Assembly (NCBI RefSeq): GCF_009711465.1
Contig: NZ_SMME01000873.1
Location: 1,066-65,065, forward strand
Origin: Parendozoicomonas verongulae
Lineage (GTDB): Bacteria; Pseudomonadota; Gammaproteobacteria; Pseudomonadales; Endozoicomonadaceae
DNA: 64,000 nt
Direction: 5' to 3'
Each line of letters starts with the position of its first letter. Position 1 is the stretch's first letter. Both the position numbers and the translations under genes were made by a program. A model generated the notes under the pieces. It did no database searches. It had not been told where the DNA came from and saw only the letters and a program-made list of their open reading frames with translations. This document shows, one piece after another, positions 26,474 to 36,231 of the stretch.

Positions 26474-26508
26474 AAAGTCGCACTCACTGAGTTGCGGCTT
26501 TTCTTTTA
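26474..26508 (+). terminator. Rho-independent terminator after focA
   Basis: A stem aaagtcgca paired with tgcggcttt, extended by ctc/gag at the tip, is followed by tcttttat. Position and U-run fit an intrinsic terminator. Confidence 0.75.
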
Positions 26509-26533
26509 TCCCGCACTCAGGCGCATAAGAAAA

Positions 26534-27133
26534 TCAGGCAGAAAAGGTATGCAGCTGCTGTACAGCCTTCGCCCAGGAGCCACCCATGGCTTCTGGCATC
26601 ACGCGAGCGGACTCATCAATAGCTTCACGGATTTTACGATCGTCTTCACGAGATGGTTTATTCAGTACGTAGCCAACAACCTTGCTGCTGTCGCCCGGGT
26701 GCCCGATACCAATACGTAAACGGTAGAAGTTCTTGTTATTGCCGAGACTGCTGATGATGTCTCGCAGGCCGTTGTGACCACCATGACCACCGCCCTGTTT
26801 CAAACGGGCAGTCCCCACTGGAATGTCCAGCTCATCATGGGCAACAAGAATATTTTCGGGAGGGATGCGGTAAAAATTCGCCATGGCAGCGACCGCCTGA
26901 CCACTCTTGTTCATAAAGGTGGTCGGAAAGAGCAGACGGACTTCCCTGCCTTGCAGAGAAATCCGTGCTGTCAGCCCGTGAAATTTCTTCTCGGGCTGAA
27001 GAGTGGCACCGCCGGAGCGAGCCAGTTCTTCAATAAACCAGACGCCGGCATTGTGGCGTGTATCGTCGTATTCCCGGCCGGGGTTACCCAGACCAACAAT
27101 CAATTCTATGGAAGCATCTGCTGCCTTAGCCAC
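26534..27133 (-). CDS. pth: Peptidyl-tRNA hydrolase
   Basis: The protein has 199 aa. Pth cleaves the ester bond of peptidyl-tRNA released from stalled ribosomes, recycling tRNA. Family motifs are [29 protein letters not shown], with the catalytic His in RHNAG, an [13 protein letters not shown] segment with the substrate Asn, the general acid in [30 protein letters not shown], and RIGIGHPG near the end. It is the standard length. It is the distal gene of a minus-strand cluster after rplY (97 bp between), the usual gammaproteobacterial order prs-rplY-pth. Confidence 0.96.
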   Translation of the reverse strand: MAKAADASIELIVGLGNPGREYDDTRHNAGVWFIEELARSGGATLQPEKKFHGLTARISLQGREVRLLFPTTFMNKSGQAVAAMANFYRIPPENILVAHDELDIPVGTARLKQGGGHGGHNGLRDIISSLGNNKNFYRLRIGIGHPGDSSKVVGYVLNKPSREDDRKIREAIDESARVMPEAMGGSWAKAVQQLHTFSA

Positions 27134-27230
27134 GAGTATCCTGCCTCAATGCCAGTTATTGGTTTTCAGTGCACGGTCACATGTAAACGTTTATTTCTGA
27201 TAATATACGCTTATGTGTGGCCGGGTACTT

Positions 27231-27848
27231 TTACTCTTCGCCTTCGGCTTCTTCGCTTTCAGCTTCTTCTGCACCGCGAGGAGCATTAATGCTCACTACT
27301 GGCAGATCGTGATCTTCACCGTGAGCCAGCTGAGTCAGAACAACGCCAGCAGGTACAACCAGGTCGGACAGGTGCAGGGAAGCGCCCATCTCAACAGCAG
27401 CCATATCGACTTCGATGAACTCAGGCAGAGCAGAAGGCAGACAACGTACTTCTACTTCCTGCAGGTTGTGAGCAACAGCACCACCAGCCTTTACACCAAC
27501 AGAAGTTTCTTCGTTGATGAAGTGCAGAGATACAGTTGTGGTCACTTCGTGAGCCGCATCAACACGCAGGAAATCCATGTGCATGGCGTCGCCACGAGCA
27601 GGATGACGCTGTACATCCTTCAGGATGGCCTGCTGAACAGTGCCGTCTACGTTCAGGTTGATAACCTGAGAGTAGAAACCTTCAGCTTCCAGAGCCTTAC
27701 GAACAGCTTTACCTTCCAGAGTAACCTGTACAGGAGCAGCTTCACCACCGTAAATGATGGCAGGTACCAGATCCGCGTGGCGCAGGCGGCGGCTCGCACC
27801 TTTCCCTACGTCTTTACGCGCTACAGCGTCGATAGCAAATTCAGACAT
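27231..27848 (-). CDS. rplY: 50S ribosomal protein L25/general stress protein Ctc
   Basis: The protein has 205 aa from the ATG at 27848 (ggagac 6 bp before); an upstream ATG adds four residues and is less likely. The N-terminal L25 domain binds 5S rRNA (SRRLRHADLVPAIIYGG), and the C-terminal TL5/Ctc domain (VEVRCLPSALPEFIEVDM, LHLSDLVVPAGV) makes it the long, Ctc-type form and not the 94-residue enteric form. The tail is acidic (EEAESEEAEGEE). It is part of the prs-rplY-pth cluster. Confidence 0.95.
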   Translation of the reverse strand: MSEFAIDAVARKDVGKGASRRLRHADLVPAIIYGGEAAPVQVTLEGKAVRKALEAEGFYSQVINLNVDGTVQQAILKDVQRHPARGDAMHMDFLRVDAAHEVTTTVSLHFINEETSVGVKAGGAVAHNLQEVEVRCLPSALPEFIEVDMAAVEMGASLHLSDLVVPAGVVLTQLAHGEDHDLPVVSINAPRGAEEAESEEAEGEE

Positions 27849-27989
27849 GATTGTCTCCAATTTTGAGTAATGGGCAGACCCGCGACCAGATCCACCCGAA
27901 AAAGCAAGCGGCGTATAATAACGACTAACCGCAGATTTGCCAAACGCTAAGGATAGATTTCTTTGCGGAAATTGCTGCGGTTTTCCAGT

Positions 27990-28036
27990 ACCGAAAAATA
28001 GAAAGCCCGCCCCTGCTAAAGCAGGAGCGGGCTTTC
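27990..28036 (-). terminator. Intrinsic terminator of prs
   Basis: A 16-bp stem (gaaagcccgc... / ...gcgggctttc) with one mismatch and a taaa loop is followed on the minus strand by tatttttcgg. It lies between prs and rplY, so these two genes are probably separate transcripts. Confidence 0.85.
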
Positions 28037-28082
28037 AGATTCCGGAATCCGGTGCTGTCAGCATGCCTTATCGAAACATAGC

Positions 28083-29024
28083 TTATCGAAACATTGCACT
28101 GATGGATTCGGCATTGCTGATACGGCGTACAGATTCAGCAATCAGAGGAGACATGTCCAGAGCGCGGATCTGATCCACAGCCTGAGCTGCCGGGCTCAGA
28201 GGGATGGTATTGGTGATAACCAGCTCGTCCAGCTCGGCGTTCGCCAGGTTTTCCAGAGCACGGCCAGACAGTACAGGATGGCTGGCATAGGCAACAACCT
28301 TGATAGCGCCTTTGGCCTTCAAAGCCTTGGCAGCCATGCACAGGGTGCCAGCGGTATCAACCATGTCATCAACCAGAATACAGGTACGGCCTTCAACATC
28401 ACCGATGATATTCATAATTTCCGCACGGTTGGCTTCAGGGCGACGCTTGTCGATGATGGCCAGATCGGTGTTCAGGTGCTTGGCAAATGCACGGGCACGT
28501 ACCACACCGCCGTGGTCTGGAGAAACAATCATGGTGTTCTCAAAGCCTTGGCGCTCGATATCGTCCAGCAGTACTGGAGAGCCGTAGATGTTGTCTACAG
28601 GAATATCGAAGAAGCCCTGAATCTGGTCTGCGTGCAGGTCAACGGTCAGAACACGATCAACACCTACGCTGGCAATCATGTCGGCAACAACCTTGGCACT
28701 GATAGGCACACGGGAAGAGCGAGGACGACGATCCTGACGAGCGTAGCCGAAGTAAGGAACAACGGCAGTTACACGCTGAGCAGAAGAGCGGCGCATGGCA
28801 TCAGCCATAACCAGCAGTTCCATCAGGTTATCGTTAGTCGGGGCACAGGTCGACTGGATAATGAAAACGTCTTTACCACGCACGTTTTCTTGAATCTCTA
28901 CTGCGATTTCACCATCACTGAAACGGCCGACCGAGGCCTTGCCGAGAGGAATATGGAGATGGTCGACAACTTTCTGTACAAGCTCCGGGTTCGAATTACC
29001 GGCGAACACCATCATTTTAGACAC
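28083..29024 (-). CDS. prs: Ribose-phosphate pyrophosphokinase
   Basis: The protein has 313 aa. Prs makes phosphoribosyl pyrophosphate from ribose 5-phosphate and ATP, feeding purine, pyrimidine, His, Trp and NAD synthesis. Clear motifs are the start [28 protein letters not shown], the ATP-binding [27 protein letters not shown], and the ribose phosphate loop [12 protein letters not shown]. Length and motifs match E. coli Prs. The tRNA-Gln gene lies 111 bp upstream on the same strand, as in other gammaproteobacteria. Confidence 0.97.
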   Translation of the reverse strand: MSKMMVFAGNSNPELVQKVVDHLHIPLGKASVGRFSDGEIAVEIQENVRGKDVFIIQSTCAPTNDNLMELLVMADAMRRSSAQRVTAVVPYFGYARQDRRPRSSRVPISAKVVADMIASVGVDRVLTVDLHADQIQGFFDIPVDNIYGSPVLLDDIERQGFENTMIVSPDHGGVVRARAFAKHLNTDLAIIDKRRPEANRAEIMNIIGDVEGRTCILVDDMVDTAGTLCMAAKALKAKGAIKVVAYASHPVLSGRALENLANAELDELVITNTIPLSPAAQAVDQIRALDMSPLIAESVRRISNAESISAMFR

Positions 29025-29135
29025 GACAAATACCTTGGATCATTGCTGAGTGAAGTCAGGCGCTAATTAAGCTGGGCGCTAAAGGCCTGGTAACTTCGGG
29101 AGTATTACATATTGACGGAATGATAGAGCTAAGTA

Positions 29136-29210
29136 TGGCTGGGGTGGCAGGATTCGAACCTGCGCATGACGGGATCAAAACCCGTTGCCTTACCGCTTGG
29201 CGACACCCCA
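29136..29210 (-). tRNA. tRNA-Gln (anticodon UUG)
   Basis: A complete 75-nt cloverleaf is read on the minus strand. The acceptor stem TGGGGTG pairs with its complement, the anticodon loop TTTTGAT gives UUG, the T-loop is GGTTCGAATCC, and an encoded CCA 3' end is present. tRNA-Gln beside prs is the usual synteny. Confidence 0.97.
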
Positions 29211-29491
29211 TCTATCTTTCACAAACTATCTTTCGCAAAGCCATGTCTGTCTTATTATTCTGTCGCACCCGAATGCTGAAGGTTACACTGACTACCACGA
29301 ATTTCGCAAGAGTTCTGCAACCTGCTTTGAGTCTGAAAAACTACCAGCAATATACGAGAGCTGACCTTGCAGCAATTCAGAAGATTCCGTCTCCCGAAAG
29401 CGGCGCTAATTTACTGTCAGCAGGGCTTTGTGTCAAATGAGAACCGCCCGAGAAAGACCGAAGCCAGACTGCGCCTTTACACACTTCAGCC
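29211..29491. other. Gap where ispE is usually found
   Basis: About 280 bp between tRNA-Gln and lolB. The sequence has no ribosome-binding site, no long frame and no remnant of an ispE-like GHMP kinase that I can see. In Pseudomonas and E. coli ispE sits here. Confidence 0.5.
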
Positions 29492-30145
29492 TCAATGCAG
29501 AACCCATTCCCGAATCGAAAAAATCACCCGTACGCCCCCCCGGGTTGCCTTGATGCGAGACGGCAAGCGCACACTTCCGACAGCCTTGTAACTGCCATAC
29601 ACCACCTGCCAGCCATTCTGCTCCAGCTCGGCCAGATACCCTTCACTGTTGAGCACCCGTACAAAGTCCGTATTGGGAGCCGGAATGCCCCGCATCCAGT
29701 AATCCAGCGAAGAGAACGGGAGAACCCAGCCAGTCTGGCGATATAACAGCTTTTCAGCCGATGAAGCCGTTACACTCTTTTCCCCGGGCACATCCAGTGT
29801 CACCAGCCGCCCGCTGCCCAATTCACCGGAACCTTCCAAACGTGCCAGCGTTTGTCCCAGCGGGCCAGACATATAGATAGAGAAACTATCAGGGGAACGC
29901 TCCCAGCGAATGGTTACTGCCCCCGATTGCTCTGATGTCACAACACCTGCACGCCCTCTTACCTCCCAATCGGTCATTGCATGGGCCTGGGCATAGTGAT
30001 TCTGCCACGCCTGCTGCAAAGCTTCGTTAGAAAGAATGGTTTCAGGAGGGCGTGTTGACGGCCCGGCAACACACCCACTCAGCACGATAACAGAGAGAAC
30101 AAGGGCAGTCTTTACTGCCCGAAGGAAAGAAAGTTTCAACAACAC
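29492..30145 (-). CDS. lolB: Outer-membrane lipoprotein receptor LolB
   Basis: The protein has 217 aa. LolB accepts lipoproteins from LolA in the periplasm and inserts them in the outer membrane. It has a lipoprotein signal with lipobox LSGC (Cys25), then the hot-dog-like barrel with WEVRGRAGVVTSEQSGAVTIRWERSPDSFSIYMSGPLGQTLARLEG, and YWMRGIPAPN typical of LolB. It sits 2 bp from the TPR-lipoprotein gene; on the minus strand the order is TPR gene then lolB, so they form an operon. Confidence 0.93.
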   Translation of the reverse strand: MLLKLSFLRAVKTALVLSVIVLSGCVAGPSTRPPETILSNEALQQAWQNHYAQAHAMTDWEVRGRAGVVTSEQSGAVTIRWERSPDSFSIYMSGPLGQTLARLEGSGELGSGRLVTLDVPGEKSVTASSAEKLLYRQTGWVLPFSSLDYWMRGIPAPNTDFVRVLNSEGYLAELEQNGWQVVYGSYKAVGSVRLPSRIKATRGGVRVIFSIREWVLH

Positions 30146-30147
30146 AG

Positions 30148-31965
30148 CTACTCAGTTATGTCTTTGCTGGATGATTTCAGGCGCTCAATGGTGGCTTTCA
30201 ACACCTCACTATTGGGCTGACGCTCCAGAGCCTCTTCCCAGATAGATGTGGCTTCATGGTGCTCACCCATCATCCACAGCACCTCGCCAAGATGAGCAGC
30301 CACCTCCGCGTCGTTGAACAGCTCGTAGGCTTGACGCAGATAGCCAAGTGCTTCCTGGTAATTGCCCAGCCGGTATTCCACCCAACCCATGCTGTCGATA
30401 ATCGATGGATCATCGGGCTTTAACTTGTATGCTCGCGCCACCAGCTTTTGGGCGTCTTGAATGCGATCTGTGCGATCAGCCAACGTGTAACCCAGCGCAT
30501 TCAGAGCAGCAGCATTATCCGGGTCCATTTTGAGAATGCGGTTCAGCTCCACTTCCAGACGAGCCAGATCATCCAGTTTCTCGGCCAGCATGGCCCGAGA
30601 GTAAAGCAGGTTTATACTATCTGGAAACTCTTCCAGAGCCTTGTCATAAACCTTGGCCGCCGCGTCGTAACCCTGCTGTTCAAGCAACACTTCACCTTCC
30701 ATCATATAGAATTGAGGGGCGTAATCTGGGTACTTCTTACGAGCATTCGCCAAATCCTGCTGAGCCATGCCCCACTGATCGTGGTCAGACAGCATGCGCA
30801 CAAGGGAAGAATAAGCGGGGATAAACTGTTTACCCGGTGTGACCTTCAAATAACTTTCACGACCTTCCCGCCAGTCATCCATCTGCTCCGCCAAACGGCC
30901 CAGATAGAAATTGGCAATATTGGCACGATCAGGAATCTTACTGAGGCGATGAAAGTAAAGCCCTGCTTCTCCCGGCATACCATTTTCCATAGCCACAAGA
31001 GCAACAGATAACAGAAGCTCAGGATTTCGGGGTTGCTGCTCCACCAGCACTTCAAACTGCCGCTGGGCACCGGTCAAATCCCCTTTTTTTACCAACTGCC
31101 GACCGTAAAGCAGCCTGATCCGGGGCGCATTGGGAAACTTCTTTACAGCCACCGACAGCATGGCAATCGATTCATCCAACCGATCAAGGTCGCTCAAAAG
31201 GCGCCCTTTTAATAGCAGAGAGGCAGGATCTTCCCCATGCTCACGAATGGTTTTATTAACTAAGCTCAGTGCTTTATTCGGGTGCTCCTGCTGATGCAAC
31301 AGCATGGCCTGTCCGATTTGCAGGGTTGCAGTACCGGGGAATATCTTTAGCAGGCGCTCATATTCACTCAGCAGCTGCTCACGGGTTTCATCGTCTGCTC
31401 CACCGGCCTGAATAGCAAGGAACATAAAGGGTGCTTCCTGGCCGGCTGCCTGCACTTTCTCCAGGCCAGCCACTGCCAGAATCAGCTTGTTATCCCAAAT
31501 CTGTTCAACAGCCTGTGCACGAATAGCCGCAGGGTTGTCAGGGTCTACCTTGATCCAGAGCTGAGCCGCATCCCGTGCTGCCTGACGGGCATTGAGATAA
31601 GTGGCCACCTGATAGGCTCGCTCTGCCAAACCAGGATCTTCCGTTTTGTGAGCCTGTTGCAGATAGTTTCCTAAAGTCAGGTCATAACGCTGCCCGTAAG
31701 CAGCCATTTCAGCTACCAGCAAGTCGTAAACCGTATCGGGCTCAAAAGATGCGGGAGGAAGTACTGGCACTTCTGCCCTACTCTCTTCAGCTGTCACAGA
31801 TTGCTCCGTTTTTGGGGCCAGTTGTTTTGAACTGTTCGTTTGCAGGCTGCCGGGAAGCTTCATACCCGCACAACCGGTCAGCACAGCGCCTGCAGCAGCG
31901 ACGCCACAAAGGCGGAAAATTTTGAGGAACAGTGGCCGAGTCGAACCTTTATTAAAACCAGTCAT
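30148..31965 (-). CDS. TPR-repeat lipoprotein upstream of lolB
   Basis: The protein has 605 aa from the ATG at 31965; a first ATG nine codons upstream exists, and neither has a strong Shine-Dalgarno. It has a lipoprotein signal with lipobox LTGC (about residue 32). The mature protein is a long array of tetratricopeptide repeats, visible as repeats of the W/L-G-A-Y-F-P patterns (for example ALNALGYTLADRTDRIQDA, SMGWVEYRLGNYQEALGYLRQAYEL, AAHLGEVLWMMGEHHEATSIWEEAL). Pseudomonas carries the same gene between lolB and hemA. Its role is a probable periplasmic scaffold. It is divergent from hemA. Confidence 0.9.
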   Translation of the reverse strand: MTGFNKGSTRPLFLKIFRLCGVAAAGAVLTGCAGMKLPGSLQTNSSKQLAPKTEQSVTAEESRAEVPVLPPASFEPDTVYDLLVAEMAAYGQRYDLTLGNYLQQAHKTEDPGLAERAYQVATYLNARQAARDAAQLWIKVDPDNPAAIRAQAVEQIWDNKLILAVAGLEKVQAAGQEAPFMFLAIQAGGADDETREQLLSEYERLLKIFPGTATLQIGQAMLLHQQEHPNKALSLVNKTIREHGEDPASLLLKGRLLSDLDRLDESIAMLSVAVKKFPNAPRIRLLYGRQLVKKGDLTGAQRQFEVLVEQQPRNPELLLSVALVAMENGMPGEAGLYFHRLSKIPDRANIANFYLGRLAEQMDDWREGRESYLKVTPGKQFIPAYSSLVRMLSDHDQWGMAQQDLANARKKYPDYAPQFYMMEGEVLLEQQGYDAAAKVYDKALEEFPDSINLLYSRAMLAEKLDDLARLEVELNRILKMDPDNAAALNALGYTLADRTDRIQDAQKLVARAYKLKPDDPSIIDSMGWVEYRLGNYQEALGYLRQAYELFNDAEVAAHLGEVLWMMGEHHEATSIWEEALERQPNSEVLKATIERLKSSSKDITE

Positions 31966-32169
31966 ATGGCAGCGTTTTGTTCTCACATGCATGTGAAGGG
32001 GTGAATGGCTTCATGATGACACAACCCAAGGGAAAACGCAGAACAGATTTGCAGTCATCCCACATCCATAGGACAATCCACCACCCCGACAATTCAGGGG
32101 CAGCAGGACACTGCTCCCATGAACATTAGTCAGATCCACACTTAGATATAACATTCACAATGGTAGATT

Positions 32170-33426
32170 ATGGGATTTCTCGCAGTCGGCATTAACCACC
32201 GAACAGCGCCGGTCAGCCTGAGAGAAACAGTTTCGTTCACACCAGAGCAACTTATTCCGGCATTGCAGGATATTCAGCAGGTTTCTGGTGTACAGGAAGC
32301 AGCCATAATTTCCACCTGCAACCGAACTGAACTTTACATACAGGGCAATGCCAGCTCTGAGGCTGTGCTTGCGTGGCTGGGGGCTTTCCACCATACCAGC
32401 GCAACGCATATTGCCGAGCACGCCTACAGCCATCACGATGTAGAAGCTGTACGGCATATTATGCGCGTTGCTTCCGGGCTGGATTCGCTGGTACTTGGTG
32501 AACCCCAGATTCTCGGACAAACTAAATCTGCCCACGCCGTTGCCCAGGAAGCTGGCGCTATTCACGGCCCGCTGGGGCGCATGTTCCAGCATGTGTTTAC
32601 CACGGCCAAGCGCGTGCGTACCCATACCACTATTGGCGAGAATCCGGTTTCGGTAGCATTTGCTGCTGTCAGCCTGTCCCGGCAGATTTTTGCCGACCTC
32701 AAGGAAAACACGGCCCTGCTTATTGGTGCGGGTGAAACCATTGAACTGGTGGCCAAGCATCTGAAAGAGCAGGGTATTGGCAAAATCATTATCGCCAACC
32801 GTACGCTAGAGCGTGCCCTGAGACTGGCAGACAAGTATAACGGCGATGCAATTCTGCTGGCAGATATCCCTGAACATCTTTATCAAGCGGATATCCTGAT
32901 AGCGTCCACCGCCAGTCAGCTTCCCATTCTGGGTAAGGGTGCCGTGGAACGTGCACTGAAAAGGCGCCGCCATAACCCTATGTTTATGGTGGATATCGCC
33001 GTACCTCGAGATATTGAGCCAGAAGTTGGTAAACTTGCAGACATCTACCTCTACACTGTCGATGACCTGCGGGAAGTGATTGAAGACAATGTCCGCAGCC
33101 GGCAGGAAGCAGCAATAGAGGCAGAAAAAATTGTTATCACCGGCGCTGATGAATATTTCGCTCACATGCGCTCCCTTGATGCTGTGGAAGTGGTACGCAG
33201 CTACCGCTCTCGAGCTGAGAACATTCAGGCTCAGGAGCTGGCCAAAGCCATGCGCCTGCTGGACAATGGCCGCCCACCGGAGCAGGTGCTGCAACTGCTG
33301 GCCAGAAGCTTGACCAACAAACTGATTCACGCCCCCAGCGTACAGATGCGTAAGGCGGGCAGTGAAGGCAAAACCGAACACCTCAACTGGGCCAGAGAAC
33401 TGCTGGAACTGGATCAGGCCGACTAA
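32170..33426 (+). CDS. hemA: Glutamyl-tRNA reductase
   Basis: The protein has 418 aa. HemA reduces glutamyl-tRNA(Glu) with NADPH to glutamate-1-semialdehyde, the first committed step of tetrapyrrole synthesis. The catalytic cysteine is Cys50 in [10 protein letters not shown]. The start [18 protein letters not shown], the GEPQILGQ segment and the NADP-binding [16 protein letters not shown] are as expected. It is first in an operon with prfA (23 bp gap), prmC and a moeB-like gene, and is divergent from the TPR gene about 200 bp away. Confidence 0.97.
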   Translation: MGFLAVGINHRTAPVSLRETVSFTPEQLIPALQDIQQVSGVQEAAIISTCNRTELYIQGNASSEAVLAWLGAFHHTSATHIAEHAYSHHDVEAVRHIMRVASGLDSLVLGEPQILGQTKSAHAVAQEAGAIHGPLGRMFQHVFTTAKRVRTHTTIGENPVSVAFAAVSLSRQIFADLKENTALLIGAGETIELVAKHLKEQGIGKIIIANRTLERALRLADKYNGDAILLADIPEHLYQADILIASTASQLPILGKGAVERALKRRRHNPMFMVDIAVPRDIEPEVGKLADIYLYTVDDLREVIEDNVRSRQEAAIEAEKIVITGADEYFAHMRSLDAVEVVRSYRSRAENIQAQELAKAMRLLDNGRPPEQVLQLLARSLTNKLIHAPSVQMRKAGSEGKTEHLNWARELLELDQAD

Positions 33427-33449
33427 ACGGCCTTTTAGAACAGAGATTT

Positions 33450-34538
33450 ATGAAAGAATCATTATTGGCCAGACTCGACAGTCTGGTTGACCGTTTTGAA
33501 GAACTGGGCGCACTGCTCAGCGACCCGGAAGTGATCGGAGACCAGAATCGTTTCCGTAAGCTCTCCAAAGAGTACTCCGAACTGGAGCCGGTAATTGTTT
33601 GCTTCCGCGAATATCGCCAGACTCAGGACGATCTCGAAGAAGCCAGATCCATGCTGGACGACGGCGACGCCGAGATGAAAGAGCTGGCTGAAGAAGAGAT
33701 CAGCGAAGCGACTGAGCGTCTGGAAACCCAGAGTCAGGAACTGCAAATCCTGTTGCTGCCTAAAGACCCGGACGACGCCAACAATGTGTTTCTGGAAATC
33801 CGTGCTGGTACCGGTGGTGACGAAGCTGCGATCTTTGCCGGCGACCTGTTCCGCATGTACTCCAAATATGCGGAAAGCAGCCGCTGGAAGATTGAAGTGA
33901 TCAGCGCCAACGAAGGCGAACACGGCGGCTACCGGGAAATCATAACCCGAGTGGTTGGCGAAGATGTGTATGCACGGCTGAAGTTTGAGTCCGGCGCACA
34001 CCGGGTACAGCGTGTACCTGCCACCGAATCTCAGGGCCGTATTCACACCTCTGCCTGCACCGTCGCCATCATGGCGGAACCAGACGAGCAGGCCGAGATC
34101 AATATCCGCAAAGAAGACCTGCGCATCGACACATACCGCTCCTCCGGCGCCGGTGGTCAGCATGTAAACACCACAGATTCCGCGATTCGTATTACCCACC
34201 TGCCAACCGGCGTTGTGGTGGAGTGTCAGGACGAACGCTCCCAGCACAAGAACAAAGCCAAGGCTATGGCTCTGCTGAGTGCCCGTTTGAAAACCGCCCA
34301 GCAGGATGCCGCGGCCAAAGAAATTTCCGACACCCGTAAGAGTCTGGTGGGTAGCGGTGACCGTTCCGAGCGCATCCGTACCTACAACTACCCACAGGGT
34401 CGGGTAACCGATCACCGCATCAACCTCACCCTCTATAAACTGCCGGATATAATGGAAGGTGATCTGGCTCCGGTTCTCGAGCCGCTGATGACAGAGCATC
34501 AGGCTGAACAGCTGGCTGCCCTTTCTCAGGATTCTTAA
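33450..34538 (+). CDS. prfA: Peptide chain release factor 1
   Basis: The protein has 362 aa. RF1 recognises UAA and UAG. The GGQ motif that triggers peptidyl-tRNA hydrolysis is at 235-237 ([18 protein letters not shown]), where Gln237 is the residue that PrmC methylates. The codon-recognition region ([19 protein letters not shown], with the PxT motif PAT) is present. Its stop TAA overlaps the ATG of prmC by one base, a tight translational link between the factor and its modifying enzyme. Confidence 0.97.
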   Translation: MKESLLARLDSLVDRFEELGALLSDPEVIGDQNRFRKLSKEYSELEPVIVCFREYRQTQDDLEEARSMLDDGDAEMKELAEEEISEATERLETQSQELQILLLPKDPDDANNVFLEIRAGTGGDEAAIFAGDLFRMYSKYAESSRWKIEVISANEGEHGGYREIITRVVGEDVYARLKFESGAHRVQRVPATESQGRIHTSACTVAIMAEPDEQAEINIRKEDLRIDTYRSSGAGGQHVNTTDSAIRITHLPTGVVVECQDERSQHKNKAKAMALLSARLKTAQQDAAAKEISDTRKSLVGSGDRSERIRTYNYPQGRVTDHRINLTLYKLPDIMEGDLAPVLEPLMTEHQAEQLAALSQDS

Positions 34539-35389
34539 TGCCAGCCTGCCGAATTGATGAACTGCTGACCCGAGCCACAGAGCTGGCTCAGGTCAGCGAC
34601 ACTGCCCGTCTGGATCTCGAACTGCTGCTGTGCCATGTGCTGGACAAGCCACGAAGTTATCTGTTTTCTTATCCGGAATATGAGCTCACCAGTGACCAGC
34701 TCAGTCAGTTTGAACAGCTTTTTCACAAACGTCTGGAAGGTCACCCGATTGCTCACCTCACGGGAGTGCGGGAGTTCTGGAGTCTGGAACTGTTGATTGA
34801 ACCCAGCACTTTGATCCCTCGCCCTGATACTGAATGCCTGGTTGAAGAAGCTCTGGAGCTGTGCGACCACCGACCTAAGCAGGTTCTCGACCTGGGAACC
34901 GGAACTGGCGCTATTGCTCTCGCTTTAGCCAGTGAACGCCCTGGCTGGGCGGTATACGGCTGCGATCGTGTTCCTGACGCTGTGGAGCTGGCAAAAAAGA
35001 ACGCGGCACATAACAATCTGGAACGCGTTCAATTTATTGAAAGCAGCTGGTTTCAACAGCTTCCTGAGCAATCGTTCGATCTAATTGTCAGCAACCCGCC
35101 GTATATTATTGATAACGACCCTCACCTCCAGCAGGGTGATGTGCGCTTCGAGCCATTGAGTGCACTTACGTCCGGAGCCGATGGTCTGGATGATATCCGC
35201 CATATCAGCAGTGAATCACCACACTGGTTGAGGGACGGTGGATGGTTGATGATGGAACACGGCTACCATCAGGGTGAAGATGTGCGGGAGATCCTCGCAA
35301 GCAACGGCTTTACCAGCATCCGGACGGTACAGGATTTAGCCGGTCACGACCGGATTACCATGGGGCAGATTCGCTCCTCTGAGATATAA
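34538..35389 (+). CDS. prmC: Release factor glutamine methyltransferase PrmC
   Basis: The protein has 283 aa. PrmC N5-methylates the GGQ glutamine of RF1 and RF2 from S-adenosylmethionine. The catalytic NPPY is at residues 186-189 (SNPPYIID), the SAM-binding loop is LDLGTGTGAIALALA, and the N-terminal helical domain (LDLELLLCHVLDKPRSYLFSYPEYEL) recognises the release factor. It begins within the last codon of prfA. Confidence 0.96.
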   Translation: MPACRIDELLTRATELAQVSDTARLDLELLLCHVLDKPRSYLFSYPEYELTSDQLSQFEQLFHKRLEGHPIAHLTGVREFWSLELLIEPSTLIPRPDTECLVEEALELCDHRPKQVLDLGTGTGAIALALASERPGWAVYGCDRVPDAVELAKKNAAHNNLERVQFIESSWFQQLPEQSFDLIVSNPPYIIDNDPHLQQGDVRFEPLSALTSGADGLDDIRHISSESPHWLRDGGWLMMEHGYHQGEDVREILASNGFTSIRTVQDLAGHDRITMGQIRSSEI

Positions 35390-35397
35390 ACAAAACC

Positions 35398-36141
35398 ATG
35401 ATGAACGACGACCAGCTGTTACGATACAGTCGCCAGATTATGATGCCTGAGTTCGATATTACCGGGCAGGAGAAACTTCTGGATGCCAATGTGCTGATTA
35501 TCGGTGCTGGCGGGCTTGGCTGTCCGGTTGCCCTGTACCTTGCCGCAGCAGGTGTTGGTTCACTGACTATTTGCGACCACGACCAGGTGGATCTCAGTAA
35601 CCTGCAGCGTCAGATTGCTCACACTACCCGCGATCTGGGCAAGGACAAAGTAATCTCACTCACCGAAAGCATCCATGCCCTGAACCCGGACACCCACGTA
35701 AACGCTATTACTCGCAAGCTCAAAGGCGAAGAGCTGGCGGAGCACGTAAAGCATGCGACAGTGGTTATTGAGTGTACCGATAATTTTCCTTCCCGCTTTC
35801 TGCTGAACAGCTTCTGCGTTCAGCACGGCAAGCCATTGGTTTCCGGTGCAGCCACTGGCTTTAACGGTCAGGTTGCGGTGTTTAACGCCAAACCGGAGGC
35901 CCCCTGCTACAACTGCCTTTACAGCGATGTGGATGAGCAACAGCTGTCTTGCAGTGAAACTGGCATACTTTCCCCCATTACCGGGGTAATTGGCACACTG
36001 CAGGCAACAGAAACTATTAAAATTATTGCCGGCATTGGCAAACCTCTGGATGGCAAGCTGATGGTCTTTGACGGGCTGACTATGGATGTTCGCACCATGG
36101 GGCTTGCGAAAGATCCAGAGTGCAGAACCTGCAGCAGCTAA
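35398..36141 (+). CDS. moeB: MoeB/ThiF-family adenylyltransferase
   Basis: The protein has 247 aa. E1-like enzymes activate the C-terminal glycine of MoaD or ThiS by adenylation. Marks are the opening LLRYSRQIMMPEFDITGQEKLL, the ATP loop VLIIGAGGLGCPVALYLAAAGVG, DHDQVDLSNLQRQIAHTTRDLG, and paired zinc cysteines CYNCLY and CRTC near the end. The position after prmC (8 bp gap) is frequent in gammaproteobacteria for MoeB. MoeB and ThiF are hard to separate by sequence alone; no thi or other moa genes lie nearby. Confidence 0.85.
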   Translation: MMNDDQLLRYSRQIMMPEFDITGQEKLLDANVLIIGAGGLGCPVALYLAAAGVGSLTICDHDQVDLSNLQRQIAHTTRDLGKDKVISLTESIHALNPDTHVNAITRKLKGEELAEHVKHATVVIECTDNFPSRFLLNSFCVQHGKPLVSGAATGFNGQVAVFNAKPEAPCYNCLYSDVDEQQLSCSETGILSPITGVIGTLQATETIKIIAGIGKPLDGKLMVFDGLTMDVRTMGLAKDPECRTCSS

Positions 36142-36176
36142 CCTGCCCCTTAAACTGAGACTTTCATTGCGCGTGT

Positions 36177-36230
36177 GGTGCTTCTCATCTATATCTTCAT
36201 CGCCATTTGATGACGGATAAGATAAGCACC
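36177..36230 (+). promoter_or_regulatory. Hairpin ending at the start codon of the PuuE-like gene
   Basis: Arm 36177-36190 (ggtgctt, a 3-nt bulge, then atct) pairs with 36220-36230 (agataagcacc), with a short inner stem tcatc/gatga. The downstream arm ends 1 bp before the ATG at 36232 and covers the region where a ribosome-binding site would lie. A translational control role is possible. Confidence 0.3.
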
Positions 36231-36231
36231 C

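Noticed and set aside
28071..28094. Near-duplicated gcttatcgaaacat at the end of prs
   Set aside because: One copy is the last codons and stop of prs and the other follows immediately. It looks like a local tandem slip, with no further structure.
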